A DNA stretch of 9,370 bases from Cytophagaceae bacterium (GCA_947464365.1 CANHWS010000124.1:1-9370); one strand, 5' to 3'. Positions 1-7,569 are shown, counted from the first letter of the stretch. Notes: generated by a model not told the origin, from the sequence alone. Program-made: numbers and translations.

Positions 1-599
1 CGCATGTTTTCGTAATACCAAATACGGGCGTCCTCACGGGTACATTGGCTTGCTTTTTCGGACGTGAGACTAGTGCCGTAGGGGTGCCCCTTGAACAGAA
101 TGTGTCTAAATGTAGTACTTGCTAGGTGCGCATTCTTTTGCTCTTGTACACTAAGTTGCTGCACAGTTTGTGCTTTTAGCCGTTCGAAATCAGTGTGGCC
201 AAAGGCAGGTGCATAAAGCATCTCAGCGACAAGCGCTAGGACTGGCTCTGCCATTTTCTCGAGGCAATGGATGGATATGCCAAGTCCATCGCTGGAGTAA
301 TCAATGTCAAGAAATGCCCCCAAGGATGCCACCGCCTCTGCAAACCGAGCTGAAGACTTAGTGGTGGTGCCCTCTAGCAGCATCTTGGCCGCATAACTTC
401 CGATGCCAGGGATAGAGCTAGTATGCCCTGCCGTGTTAAGCAGGATATTGATACCAACAACTGGCTGCACTCCTGATTTAACCGTCCAGACGGGCACCGT
501 TGGCGATAACATAATTTGCTCGGCCTTTGGCAAGGACATCATCCGTAGAGGATGAGAGGCAGGTGGCGTCGTACGGTCGAGGGTGGGTATTGTGGTCAT
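1..599 (-). CDS. M16 (insulinase/pitrilysin) family protein, zinc-site-degenerate subunit, partial (3' end outside window)
   Basis: The first 199 codons are visible, read leftwards from ATG at 599-597; the frame is open upstream only to a TAA at 635-633. There is no signal peptide, so it is probably cytoplasmic. The order of elements is that of an M16 N-terminal domain: a strand VVGINILLNTAGHTSS (47-62), the helix that normally carries the zinc site, MLLEGT (73-78), then an alpha/beta continuation with GHPYG (171-175). The sequence LDRTTPP near the N-terminus (7-13) matches the LDRxxPP start I associate with the second, inactive member of Bacteroidota M16 pairs. Where active enzymes have HxxEH this protein has S68-Y-A-A-K72, so both histidines and the glutamate are missing. 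By analogy with heterodimeric M16 peptidases it probably supports an active partner, which is not in the window. The family is confident; the non-catalytic role is inferred from the missing residues. Confidence 0.85.
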   Translation of the reverse strand, partial: MTTIPTLDRTTPPASHPLRMMSLPKAEQIMLSPTVPVWTVKSGVQPVVGINILLNTAGHTSSIPGIGSYAAKMLLEGTTTKSSARFAEAVASLGAFLDIDYSSDGLGISIHCLEKMAEPVLALVAEMLYAPAFGHTDFERLKAQTVQQLSVQEQKNAHLASTTFRHILFKGHPYGTSLTSEKASQCTREDARIWYYENM

Positions 600-650
600 C
601 AAGTAGGTTGCAGCTAGTGGCTGGGTTGCAATTTAGAGCCTAGCGACATA

Positions 651-684
651 AAAAAAACCTACTAGTTCAAACTAGTAGGTTTTA
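651..684 (-). terminator. Rho-independent terminator after porV
   Basis: Two perfect 14-nt arms (654-667 and 670-683) form an inverted repeat, AAAACCTACTAGTT and its complement, with a tetraloop-sized turn at the centre. On the minus strand the stem runs straight into eight T residues, so it is oriented to end the porV transcript about 40 nt past its stop codon. The plus-strand side has a shorter T stretch (TTTTATT), so weak action in the other direction is possible. It separates porV from the M16 gene, which starts about 50 nt further on and so needs read-through or its own promoter. Confidence 0.9.
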
Positions 685-725
685 TTCTGGCAGGTCATCG
701 CTGATGAGTGTTAGGAGGTGGCCCC

Positions 726-1901
726 CTACTCTACGATCGACTCTTCCTTGATTTTCTGTGCCTTGGTATCTGATAACGAGAAGTGCAGCGAAAAGCGTAG
801 CGTCTCGTTCAGTGGATGGTTGACATCTGTGGCGATAACGTAGGCTAGATCAAGACCAAAAACTTGGTAGTGTAGGCCTATGCCTGTAGTAAAGTAGCGG
901 CGGTTGCCTTTCTCCCGATCTTCGTGGAAGTAACCACCGCGCACTGCGAAGAGGTTATCATACCAATACTCTAGTCCGACACCCCACTGGATCTCGCTCA
1001 GTTTTTCTGAACCACCACCTGGTGCCGAATAAAGGGACTGGAACATCCCTTGAAACAAGGGAATATTGTCAGGGACTGTACCGTTGACAGGAGTAGGCAC
1101 CATCAGCTTGTTGGCATCGACAGCGACAGTAAACTTATTGAATTCGTCAATCTCAGTGGTGAGGGAGGTACCAAGGCGCAAGTTGGTCGGGATAAAATCC
1201 GCCCGCTGGTTGTTGCTGTATGACACCTTTGGGCCGATGTTAGATATAGAACCTCCAAAGGCGAGCTCGCTAGGGTTGCCAGCGATTGATAACTCGGTCT
1301 TGTAATAGGCACCAAGGTCCACACTAGCTGAGTTGACAGCTTGAGCCTGAACACCTGTCGAATTGGAAAAATTGCCCGAAAGATCTGAGTTAATATAGCG
1401 CAGCGTGGCACCAACGCCAAAGTTTTCGCTCAGGGCACGGCTGTACGTGGCATAAAGGGAAAGCTCACGCGGATTGAAGGTTGCAACTGCTCCTCCGTTC
1501 ACATCCGTAAACTGAAGGCTTCCTAACGAAAAGTAGGTAAAGCCCATCGCAACAGCATCTTGTTTACTAAGCTTGTAATATCCAGACAGGTTGCTGAGGT
1601 ACACATCGTTAGCCAGCTTGCGGAGCCAAGGAGTGAAATTAACGTTGACACCGTATGCCTTCTGGACAAAGTTGAGCTTACCAGGGTTCCAGAAAGCTGA
1701 GTTGCCGTCTGGGCTAGTGGCGGCACCAACGTCTCCCATTGCTCCAGCTCTTGCGTCTGGGGTAATGGTCAGGAAGGGCACTGCAGTGATTATGGTTTTA
1801 TTGTCACCACCAGTAGTTGTCGTGGTGCTTTGCGCAACGGCGGCTTGCTGGAGGCAAAATGTAGCACCAAGGGCTAGTAGTATCTGTTGTCCTTTTGTCA
1901 T
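726..1901 (-). CDS. porV: PorV (LptO), type IX secretion system outer-membrane shuttle protein
   Basis: PorV is a FadL-like outer-membrane beta-barrel of the T9SS. It binds the C-terminal sorting domain of cargo leaving the translocon and delivers it to the PorU sortase in the attachment complex. The 391-aa product has a signal peptide (1-23, cleavage predicted after AVA, before Q24), then the family's conserved N-terminal segment PFLTITPDARAGAMGDVGAA (42-61) and SAFWNPGKL (68-76), which fits the FadL-like hatch. The remainder alternates short polar/aromatic strands and loops, as expected of a barrel, for example RELSLYATYSRALSENFGVG. There is no lipobox at the single signal-peptide cysteine. 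The ATG at 1901-1899 is the natural start because it begins a good signal peptide. porU lies upstream on the same strand, as in other T9SS genomes, but 238 nt away, which leaves room for a separate promoter. A terminator follows. Confidence 0.95.
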   Translation of the reverse strand: MTKGQQILLALGATFCLQQAAVAQSTTTTTGGDNKTIITAVPFLTITPDARAGAMGDVGAATSPDGNSAFWNPGKLNFVQKAYGVNVNFTPWLRKLANDVYLSNLSGYYKLSKQDAVAMGFTYFSLGSLQFTDVNGGAVATFNPRELSLYATYSRALSENFGVGATLRYINSDLSGNFSNSTGVQAQAVNSASVDLGAYYKTELSIAGNPSELAFGGSISNIGPKVSYSNNQRADFIPTNLRLGTSLTTEIDEFNKFTVAVDANKLMVPTPVNGTVPDNIPLFQGMFQSLYSAPGGGSEKLSEIQWGVGLEYWYDNLFAVRGGYFHEDREKGNRRYFTTGIGLHYQVFGLDLAYVIATDVNHPLNETLRFSLHFSLSDTKAQKIKEESIVE

Positions 1902-2140
1902 GAACTGGAAACTGTGATTGCGAGCTTAAACTAATTGATCATCACCATAAGACCAAAAAGCAACCCCTAGATGCTACTAGGTGCGTTTTTTGAACATATA
2001 GACCTGTGTAAAATTAACTCATGCAACCGTTGGGGGGGTGGTATCGCTACCTGTAAAGAGGGGCAAAATACTAAATGACTGTCAATAACCCACACCAAGG
2101 CCAATAAAATCAGCCAAGGAGGGTCATGTAAAACTTAATG
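1902..2140 (-). other. porU-porV intergenic region / porV leader
   Basis: This non-coding gap lies between the porU stop and the porV ATG. I see no exact TAnnTTTG box on the minus strand; the nearest is TAATTTTA (complement of 2009-2016), one base off, without a well-placed upstream TTG. A run of seven G (2032-2038, seven C on the transcribed-gene strand) lies about 130 nt before porV. No intrinsic terminator follows porU, so co-transcription with porV is the simplest reading. Confidence 0.4.
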
Positions 2141-5100
2141 CTACGGCAAGACAACAACCCTGATAACAGCATTGGTGAACTGCCCAGCCTCGCCTGTAAC
2201 CTTTAGCCTAGCGAAATAAGTACCGCCAGTCAAGACTTGGCCGGATGCTGTTGTCAGGTCCCAAATCAGCTCTCCATTGGCACCGAGGGTACTGGCGGCA
2301 TTCTCTGAGGTGTAGTTGATTTTGTTGATAAATCGGCCTGACGCATCTAAGATCTCGATCTCTGACTTGACCGTTTGGCCAGCTAATGTATGGCTATATA
2401 CAAAGTTAAGCACGCCGCCTCGCACAATCGGGTTAGGGTAAGTTGAGAACTTCTCGATCTTGACATCTGCCTCCTTTCCACCAACCACGAAGTCTAGGTT
2501 GCGGACGGAACTATTGTTATGAGTATCCCAAACAATTAGCTTGGCCGTATGTCTGCCGACAGCAAGGTCTGTAAGTGGAAAACTAAGCCATCCAGACTTG
2601 AAGGTATTAGGCTCTGACACAAAGTAGTTACTGACCACGTATGTCTTATTTGGGTCTTCATCAATCGTGAGCATCATTTCGTGGCCTATGCCTGAGGTTG
2701 CGAGGTTGATACCGTTTTCGTCACTAATGTGTGCCAAGTAGGTGCTGTTGACGCCAGCAAGTCCACCGTTCTGGAATGTGGTATCATTGATGTAGGGCTT
2801 GATGGTCGGAGGTAGTGCATCAATTGCAGAACTCTCGTTGCTGCCACCAATTTTGAAGCTAATGTCGTTGCCGACAGCATCCGTCAGGAGGTTATTATCC
2901 TTGGCATAAAGGCTGATTTTGCCATTGCCAACTAGGTAGTTGATGTCAAGGGGAGTAACAAAGGAGAGAGAAAACTGACCATTGGTAACGGTAGCAGTCC
3001 CACTGTAGATGATGCTGTTCCGGACCAAGAAGCTAGTATTGATTGATCCTTCTGATAGGTTAATCCGGGTTGGTTTGTCATAGACAGTGCAAAAGAGCTC
3101 CCCATTAAAGTTGCGCATCACGCTGTCTTCGTCGTCAAGGACTGAACCGTTGATCCTGACCAGATCCAAAGCCCGTATGGTATCCGTCCGCACACCATTT
3201 TGGTTGGTGATGCTATTAATCGTAATCGGATAGCGCGGATAGGCCAACCGCATACTCGGGTCACCCAATAGAGCAAAACTGCGGTTGCCTGGGGCATCAG
3301 AACCGGGTGGAGTATAGACAACGCTTGAGTTCTTGCAAGTGCGGACTGCATCCCCTAGACGCGGATAGAACTTGCCCGTTTTGGTATAAAGCGCATTCAC
3401 CAAGGCCCTATTGAGTGCAAGATTATTGTTAGCATAGACAGGCCTTGTAGTGGTCACGAGGCCAATCCCGCACTTGTTCTGGGACAGCAAAATAAACTCA
3501 CCACCGCTAACCAAGGTAGGGTCGTCATACCGCCCGAAGTCGCAGGTAGCGGTAACGAAAAGTGGTAAATTATTGGGGTTGTTCCAGTTGCGTTTGATGC
3601 CGTCGATGGTCAAGAGTTGCTCTGAAGCCCACTGGAACTCATTTCCGTGACCAGCGTAATCAACCACCAAGGAACCCTGATTAACAGATGCATTGAGTGC
3701 AGCCGTTGCCGCAGGACTAACAGAGCCAAGTGGTGAGCTCTGGACCGGATAGGCGGCAACGTAAATCTTGTTCACGTTGTAGTCCGAAAAACGAGACTCG
3801 AACGGTGATACGACTTGCTCAGCGTCAAAAAAGTGAAGCAAACCATCACCATTATCAGCCGCCATCGTGAACCGGGTGCGCCAATTGCCAAGGTTTAAGG
3901 GCGTGTTACGGTATCCCATGAGTTTATCGACAACATCAGAGGCCTCAGCAGAGGACTTGACAATTAAACGACCGATACTAACATCAATAAGGTCTAGCTG
4001 CGATTCTAGCCACTGCCCCTCTCGGTCGTCCATAAAGGCGATATAGTCATCCGACCCGTAAGAGTTGATGGGGTTCAGGACGTTAACGGACTGGAAGATC
4101 GGGACGTAGTTGGTATTGTTCAGGATCCGTTGTTTATAGTCGAAACTACAGTCGCCAAACAGCAAGACGTACTTAAGTTTTGATGGATCCTTAAAGTAGA
4201 GCGATCGCAGAAAATCACGGATGGCACCAAGGTCTTGTTTGCCACTGCTGAATTCAGCATAGATCTGGGCTGTGGTCACTGTCTGAACCGACAGTCCATC
4301 ATGCTGCCGACGGAAGGCAGCCAAACGTTGTGCTTGGTCGCTGAAAACTGAAGCTGTGATGATAATGAGCTCAGGAGTGGCTATCCCATGCAGATCTTGG
4401 TTCTGCTGCTGTCCTAAATAGCGGGGAGCGGCAAAGTTGTTACCCCCAAAGGCTACAAAGCGTTTGAGTTGGTCACTCGCAAAATCAAAAGTGGCATTAC
4501 CGCCGCTGTTACTCACAGTTTGGCGCTCTGGGGCTGATGGGTTAGTGACATCCCAAACCTGAATGTCGTTGGTTGCATTACCAATTTGATAGGTTGAGAT
4601 CTGCTGGTTTGTAGACTCAAACGAAAACAGCTCAAGGTAGTTGTTCCGGAGCTGAGCTGAACGCCTGGTCTGAACTTCGATCCAGTTCAGGTAGCCGACA
4701 GCCTCATTAAATCCAGCTTTTTTGTAGGTCAAGCCTAAGGTAATGCCACCAGATGTTGGTGCATTGACGTTAAAGGTGCTATTGACATTGGTGCCGAGGA
4801 CAGCCAGACTATAAGGGCAGTTATGCGTCTGGGTGATCTTCCCTATACTGTCTTGGTTGAAAGCTACGGTGAATGTGGACCTATGCGAACACCGAAGGCC
4901 CGTTGCTAAAGTCTGGAGGCGAATTTGGGCTTGCGTACCAGCCAGGATACCATCGGTGCTAAAATTATAGTTGCGGTTGGTAACGAAATCGAAGTTATCG
5001 CCGTACCACTCACGGCCAGATTTGAGCAGGTTAAACTGATCGACTTCCCAAAATTCGAGGTGATCTACCGTGGTTAGTGTTTGGGTACCTGGGCTAATGC

Positions 5101-6076
5101 TAGGTACATCCTGAATGCGAAGACCAGGCGCAGACCCGACAGTCAGGTAATAATAGGCTGTATCGGCATAGATGTTTAGCCGATGACCTAACCTTTGATT
5201 CTGAATGTCTGTTGTGATCTCGGTGGTGCCTTGACCATAAAATAGCAAATAGTCATTGGCATCTAGCCTGCCGTCAACCTCACCACTAACCCAGATAGGC
5301 ACTTGTGGGATGTCTGTTGGGCGCAAGATAGCATTCGGGCTAGGCAGAGGTAAACCTCCGTGGCCATAAACCTGAATGTTACGAGGGTCGATGCCGTTGG
5401 CATCTAGGCCCAGTACACCTGCCAAATAGGACCGGTCAAGTTTGTAGATACCAGAAGTGGTAATGCCTAGTTTGTACCAAGTGCCCCGAGATAGAGCTGA
5501 ACTAGGGGCCCATTGCTGGGCACTTTGTATTTTATTAGCACCGCTACCTCCGGCTTTGGCTGCGGCCTCAGCAGCATGGGTGGTTACCCAACGATAACTG
5601 TAGTTGGTGAGTTTGAGGAAGCCAGTAGCCCCACGCTTGAAGGGGTGGATCGTGATATGATGTTGCCTTAGCCCACGCGCAATGCCTGCATCCTGTTTAA
5701 CATCAACAACTGGTTTGATCTCTGTGGTATCAAGCAGGCTAAGTTCCGCCTTATTAAGGGATTGATAAGTACAGTTGCGCAACTCAAAGTTTCCGCTGAC
5801 CGTATGATCAAAACTGAGATTGATCGTCGGATTAAAACCAAACTGTGGTGTATGGCTAGCCTCTTGAAAAGTAAGCCTAGATACAGGCGCCTCACCTGTA
5901 GTGATCGTGATAGCAGACTGCCAAACGACCCGTTGTGGTTTGGAGATAGGTCCGACTTTAGTAGCCATGGCCTGAGGTGCGAAAACCACAGTCCCAATCA
6001 CCAATAAGAGTAGGTGGTACAAGCCTTTTCGGTCAATGTAGGATGGCAACAAGCCTAAGCCAAAAGTGGTCAGCAT
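2141..6076 (-). CDS. porU: PorU, type IX secretion system C25 signal peptidase/sortase
   Basis: PorU is the gingipain-like cysteine peptidase on the cell surface that cuts the C-terminal sorting domain from T9SS cargo and transfers the cargo to anionic lipopolysaccharide or releases it. The frame is open from an ATG at 6172 (1343 aa). I prefer the ATG at 6076 (1311 aa) because it puts a signal peptide at the N-terminus: hydrophobic LLLLVIGTVVF, then APQAMA before TKVG. In 1343-aa numbering, a large N-terminal beta-rich region precedes the C25 domain at about 600-975 (start ELIIITASVFSDQAQRLAAFR; end ALLGDPSMRL). The catalytic pair is present: H842 in DYAGHGNE and C877 in TATCDF. An Ig-like segment begins near 1120 (PPTIKPYI). 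A T9SS-type C-terminal domain begins near 1240 (YPNP) and ends in GGTYFARLKV; PorU is known to keep its own CTD. porV follows; purS ends 144 nt before the chosen start. Confidence 0.94.
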   Translation of the reverse strand: MLTTFGLGLLPSYIDRKGLYHLLLLVIGTVVFAPQAMATKVGPISKPQRVVWQSAITITTGEAPVSRLTFQEASHTPQFGFNPTINLSFDHTVSGNFELRNCTYQSLNKAELSLLDTTEIKPVVDVKQDAGIARGLRQHHITIHPFKRGATGFLKLTNYSYRWVTTHAAEAAAKAGGSGANKIQSAQQWAPSSALSRGTWYKLGITTSGIYKLDRSYLAGVLGLDANGIDPRNIQVYGHGGLPLPSPNAILRPTDIPQVPIWVSGEVDGRLDANDYLLFYGQGTTEITTDIQNQRLGHRLNIYADTAYYYLTVGSAPGLRIQDVPSISPGTQTLTTVDHLEFWEVDQFNLLKSGREWYGDNFDFVTNRNYNFSTDGILAGTQAQIRLQTLATGLRCSHRSTFTVAFNQDSIGKITQTHNCPYSLAVLGTNVNSTFNVNAPTSGGITLGLTYKKAGFNEAVGYLNWIEVQTRRSAQLRNNYLELFSFESTNQQISTYQIGNATNDIQVWDVTNPSAPERQTVSNSGGNATFDFASDQLKRFVAFGGNNFAAPRYLGQQQNQDLHGIATPELIIITASVFSDQAQRLAAFRRQHDGLSVQTVTTAQIYAEFSSGKQDLGAIRDFLRSLYFKDPSKLKYVLLFGDCSFDYKQRILNNTNYVPIFQSVNVLNPINSYGSDDYIAFMDDREGQWLESQLDLIDVSIGRLIVKSSAEASDVVDKLMGYRNTPLNLGNWRTRFTMAADNGDGLLHFFDAEQVVSPFESRFSDYNVNKIYVAAYPVQSSPLGSVSPAATAALNASVNQGSLVVDYAGHGNEFQWASEQLLTIDGIKRNWNNPNNLPLFVTATCDFGRYDDPTLVSGGEFILLSQNKCGIGLVTTTRPVYANNNLALNRALVNALYTKTGKFYPRLGDAVRTCKNSSVVYTPPGSDAPGNRSFALLGDPSMRLAYPRYPITINSITNQNGVRTDTIRALDLVRINGSVLDDEDSVMRNFNGELFCTVYDKPTRINLSEGSINTSFLVRNSIIYSGTATVTNGQFSLSFVTPLDINYLVGNGKISLYAKDNNLLTDAVGNDISFKIGGSNESSAIDALPPTIKPYINDTTFQNGGLAGVNSTYLAHISDENGINLATSGIGHEMMLTIDEDPNKTYVVSNYFVSEPNTFKSGWLSFPLTDLAVGRHTAKLIVWDTHNNSSVRNLDFVVGGKEADVKIEKFSTYPNPIVRGGVLNFVYSHTLAGQTVKSEIEILDASGRFINKINYTSENAASTLGANGELIWDLTTASGQVLTGGTYFARLKVTGEAGQFTNAVIRVVVLP

Positions 6077-6220
6077 AATGGTACGGACGGAGGTGGACTT
6101 CTGAAGATGGATAACCAAGGTGTACCCTGATGTTTCGTAGGCGCCGTTAGGCAGGACACAAACGAAGCTCATGCCATCGGTTCTGTGCGTAAAATCTACA
6201 TCATATACCAGTGCCCTAAT

Positions 6221-6481
6221 TTAAGTAGTGACCACTTCTTGAACCGTGTAGGTATAATCCTCCATGATCAGGTTGGCCAATAATTTTTTGCAAGCCGTTT
6301 CGACTGCTGCCTCAGCAATCGCTTGGCTATCTGCTGACAGGTGAAGTACGATATGTTTGCCAACACGAACATCCTCTACATTAGCTATGCCAAGGTTGGC
6401 TAGCCCTAGTGCCACAGCTTTACCTTGCGGATCTAAGATTTCGGCTATCGGCATAACGGTGATTTTAGCTTCAAATTGCAT
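6221..6481 (-). CDS. purS: PurS, small subunit of phosphoribosylformylglycinamidine (FGAM) synthase
   Basis: PurS joins PurL and PurQ in the ATP- and glutamine-dependent conversion of FGAR to FGAM, step four of de novo purine synthesis in the cytoplasm. It is thought to help channel ammonia from PurQ to PurL. The 86-aa protein is the usual length and has the expected pattern: strand FEAKITVMP, LDPQGKAVALGLANLG (16-31), the VEDVRVGKHIVLHL strand pair, a helix with AAVETACKKLLANLI, and a closing EDYTYTVQEV strand. The ATG at 6481-6479 is preceded by an A-rich stretch (AAAAAAACAGAAAC), typical of Bacteroidota translation starts, and no Shine-Dalgarno. No purL, purQ or other pur gene is visible, which is unusual since purS often sits with them. 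pssA lies 203 nt upstream, and a candidate promoter falls in that gap. Confidence 0.9.
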   Translation of the reverse strand: MQFEAKITVMPIAEILDPQGKAVALGLANLGIANVEDVRVGKHIVLHLSADSQAIAEAAVETACKKLLANLIMEDYTYTVQEVVTT

Positions 6482-6521
6482 AGCTGTTTCTGTTTTTTTA
6501 CGCTTTTAGGGTTGTATTAAG

Positions 6522-6575
6522 CCAGACCCGATTGCCTGACAACCTAGTAACAAAAGTAGCTACGAAGGGGTCAGG
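6522..6575 (-). promoter_or_regulatory. Candidate structured purS leader with competing stems
   Basis: The 8-nt segment 6568-6575 can pair with either of two downstream segments of the purS leader: CCTGAC/GTCAGG (6535-6540 with 6570-6575, six perfect pairs), or 6522-6529 with 6568-6575 (CCAGACCC with GGGTCAGG, seven of eight pairs). The two stems exclude each other, a layout seen in leader switches. It does not match a riboswitch class I know, and stems this short may be chance. Confidence 0.25.
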
Positions 6576-6603
6576 TTTGCTAACAATGGGCGTCCAAAAT
6601 GCG

Positions 6604-6636
6604 CAAAAATATTGCGGCTATAGCATTAAGACCAAG
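6604..6636 (-). promoter_or_regulatory. Candidate purS promoter (Bacteroidota-type -33/-7)
   Basis: On the minus strand, TATTTTTG (complement of 6604-6611) matches the -7 consensus TAnnTTTG exactly. A CTTG (complement of 6633-6636) lies 21 nt upstream of it, near the expected -33 spacing. Transcription would begin near 6597, giving a leader of about 115 nt. A dyad, CGCAA (6602-6606) and TTGCG (6612-6616), straddles the -7 box and could be an operator. The match is by eye; short boxes occur by chance in AT-rich spacers. Confidence 0.45.
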
Positions 6637-6684
6637 ATTCTGTCCTTGAGGTTGCCCCCACTGCGAATAAAATCCAGATTAAAC

Positions 6685-7389
6685 CTAAGCTTTTTGCCGA
6701 AGGGCCAACAAACTCAGAAAAACATAGCCACCAATGATAGGCACCAATGCCATCAGGCCCAGCCAACCAAACAGAAGGATGCCTAACAAGATCAATATAG
6801 CTGGCCAGCGATTGGCCATCAGGCCACCTGGCCTGATTTTGAGGCTAAGCATAGGTACCTCGGCATGGAGCATAGCGGCTGAGACCAACACCAAAAATTG
6901 CCACCCGACGCGGATAAACTCTGGCCAAATCTGCCAAGGGAGTGGTGTTGGCTGGAGTCCCCAAACCAAGATCCCGGCCCAAAGCAAGGTATTGGCCGGG
7001 GTAGGCATCCCGACAAACCCTACTGTTTGGCGTGTGTCATGGTTGAACTTGGCTAGGCGTAAGGCAGAAGCAGGTGCAATCAAAAAACCAATCCAATGGA
7101 AACCAGGAGTTAGCAGCTGGGTATGGTCTAATCCCACCATCAATGATGTTGCCCAAAGGGCCGGCACCACCCCAAAGCTAACGACGTCTGCCAAACTATC
7201 TAAGTCCTTACCAATAGGGCTACTAACCTTGAGCATCCGGGCCGCTGCACCATCAAGCACGTCGAAGGCACCACCCGCTAGCACCCAATAAACCGAGTTT
7301 AAATATTGGCCCTGCACACAACAAATGAGGGCAACTACGCCACAGACTAGGTTGAGACAGGTAAGAAGATTCGGGATGTGTCGTTTCAA
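6685..7389 (-). CDS. pssA: PssA, CDP-diacylglycerol-serine O-phosphatidyltransferase (phosphatidylserine synthase)
   Basis: PssA makes phosphatidylserine, the precursor of phosphatidylethanolamine, from CDP-diacylglycerol and serine in the inner membrane. The frame carries the full CDP-alcohol phosphatidyltransferase signature D-x2-DG-x2-AR-x8-G-x3-D-x3-D: counted from the upstream TTG, D66, D69-G70, A73-R74, G83, D87 and D91. Four to six hydrophobic segments surround it, including VVALICCVQG and the C-terminal AILILLGILLFGWLGL. The start is uncertain because no ATG fits. A TTG at 7458 gives 257 aa. The TTG at 7389 used here gives 234 aa beginning KRHIPNLLTCLNLVCG after the initiator, which is how members of this family normally begin. 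HIPNLLTxLNLxCG favours PssA over PgsA. purS follows in the same direction; no psd gene is visible. Two promoter-like boxes and a stem-loop lie upstream. Confidence 0.9.
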   Translation of the reverse strand: MKRHIPNLLTCLNLVCGVVALICCVQGQYLNSVYWVLAGGAFDVLDGAAARMLKVSSPIGKDLDSLADVVSFGVVPALWATSLMVGLDHTQLLTPGFHWIGFLIAPASALRLAKFNHDTRQTVGFVGMPTPANTLLWAGILVWGLQPTPLPWQIWPEFIRVGWQFLVLVSAAMLHAEVPMLSLKIRPGGLMANRWPAILILLGILLFGWLGLMALVPIIGGYVFLSLLALRQKA

Positions 7390-7471
7390 ACAAAAAGTAT
7401 GGTGGCGAAGGGCTGTGCGAATGTAGTGAGCGCAAAAATCTTCCTGATAACTAAGCAATGTAGCTTTGATA

Positions 7472-7514
7472 CCTAAGGTCCGACAATAGCGCTATCGAGG
7501 TTGGGACCTGTAGG
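7472..7514 (-). promoter_or_regulatory. Stem-loop in the pssA leader
   Basis: CCTAAGGTCC (7472-7481) pairs fully with 7504-7514 (GGACCTGTAGG) if the G at 7510 is bulged, giving ten pairs. The 22-nt loop holds the perfect palindrome ATAGCGCTAT (7486-7495). No T tract follows on either strand, so it is not an intrinsic terminator. It lies just upstream of both candidate pssA starts and downstream of the TAATTTTG boxes, so it would be in the pssA leader RNA if those boxes are promoters. Confidence 0.4.
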
Positions 7515-7569
7515 ACAATCAGATGCAGGGCTTAGATCAGGTACACAAGAAGATTTTGAGAACGGGGTG

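Noticed and set aside
1591..1917. 108-codon plus-strand frame antisense to porV
   Set aside because: It mirrors the porV coding frame and has no recognisable domain or start context.
1966..1986. CCTAG/CTAGG hairpin followed by T residues on the plus strand upstream of porV
   Set aside because: The stem is only five pairs, and no plus-strand gene precedes it, so it is not a credible terminator.
5668..5997. Frames of about 80-110 codons on both strands within porU
   Set aside because: They are shadows of the PorU frame, whose signal peptide, catalytic residues and CTD are intact.
6532..6786. 84-codon plus-strand frame across the purS leader and the end of pssA
   Set aside because: It overlaps the pssA C-terminus, is low in recognisable structure and has no promoter or family match.
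6734..7291. 185-codon plus-strand frame antisense to pssA
   Set aside because: It lies wholly over a well-recognised gene, has no family resemblance and is rich in P, T, I and K as expected of a shadow frame.
7461..7468. TAGCTTTG, an exact TAnnTTTG on the plus strand
   Set aside because: It is about 400 nt from the HNH start, lies next to the pssA start and has no TTG at the -33 distance.
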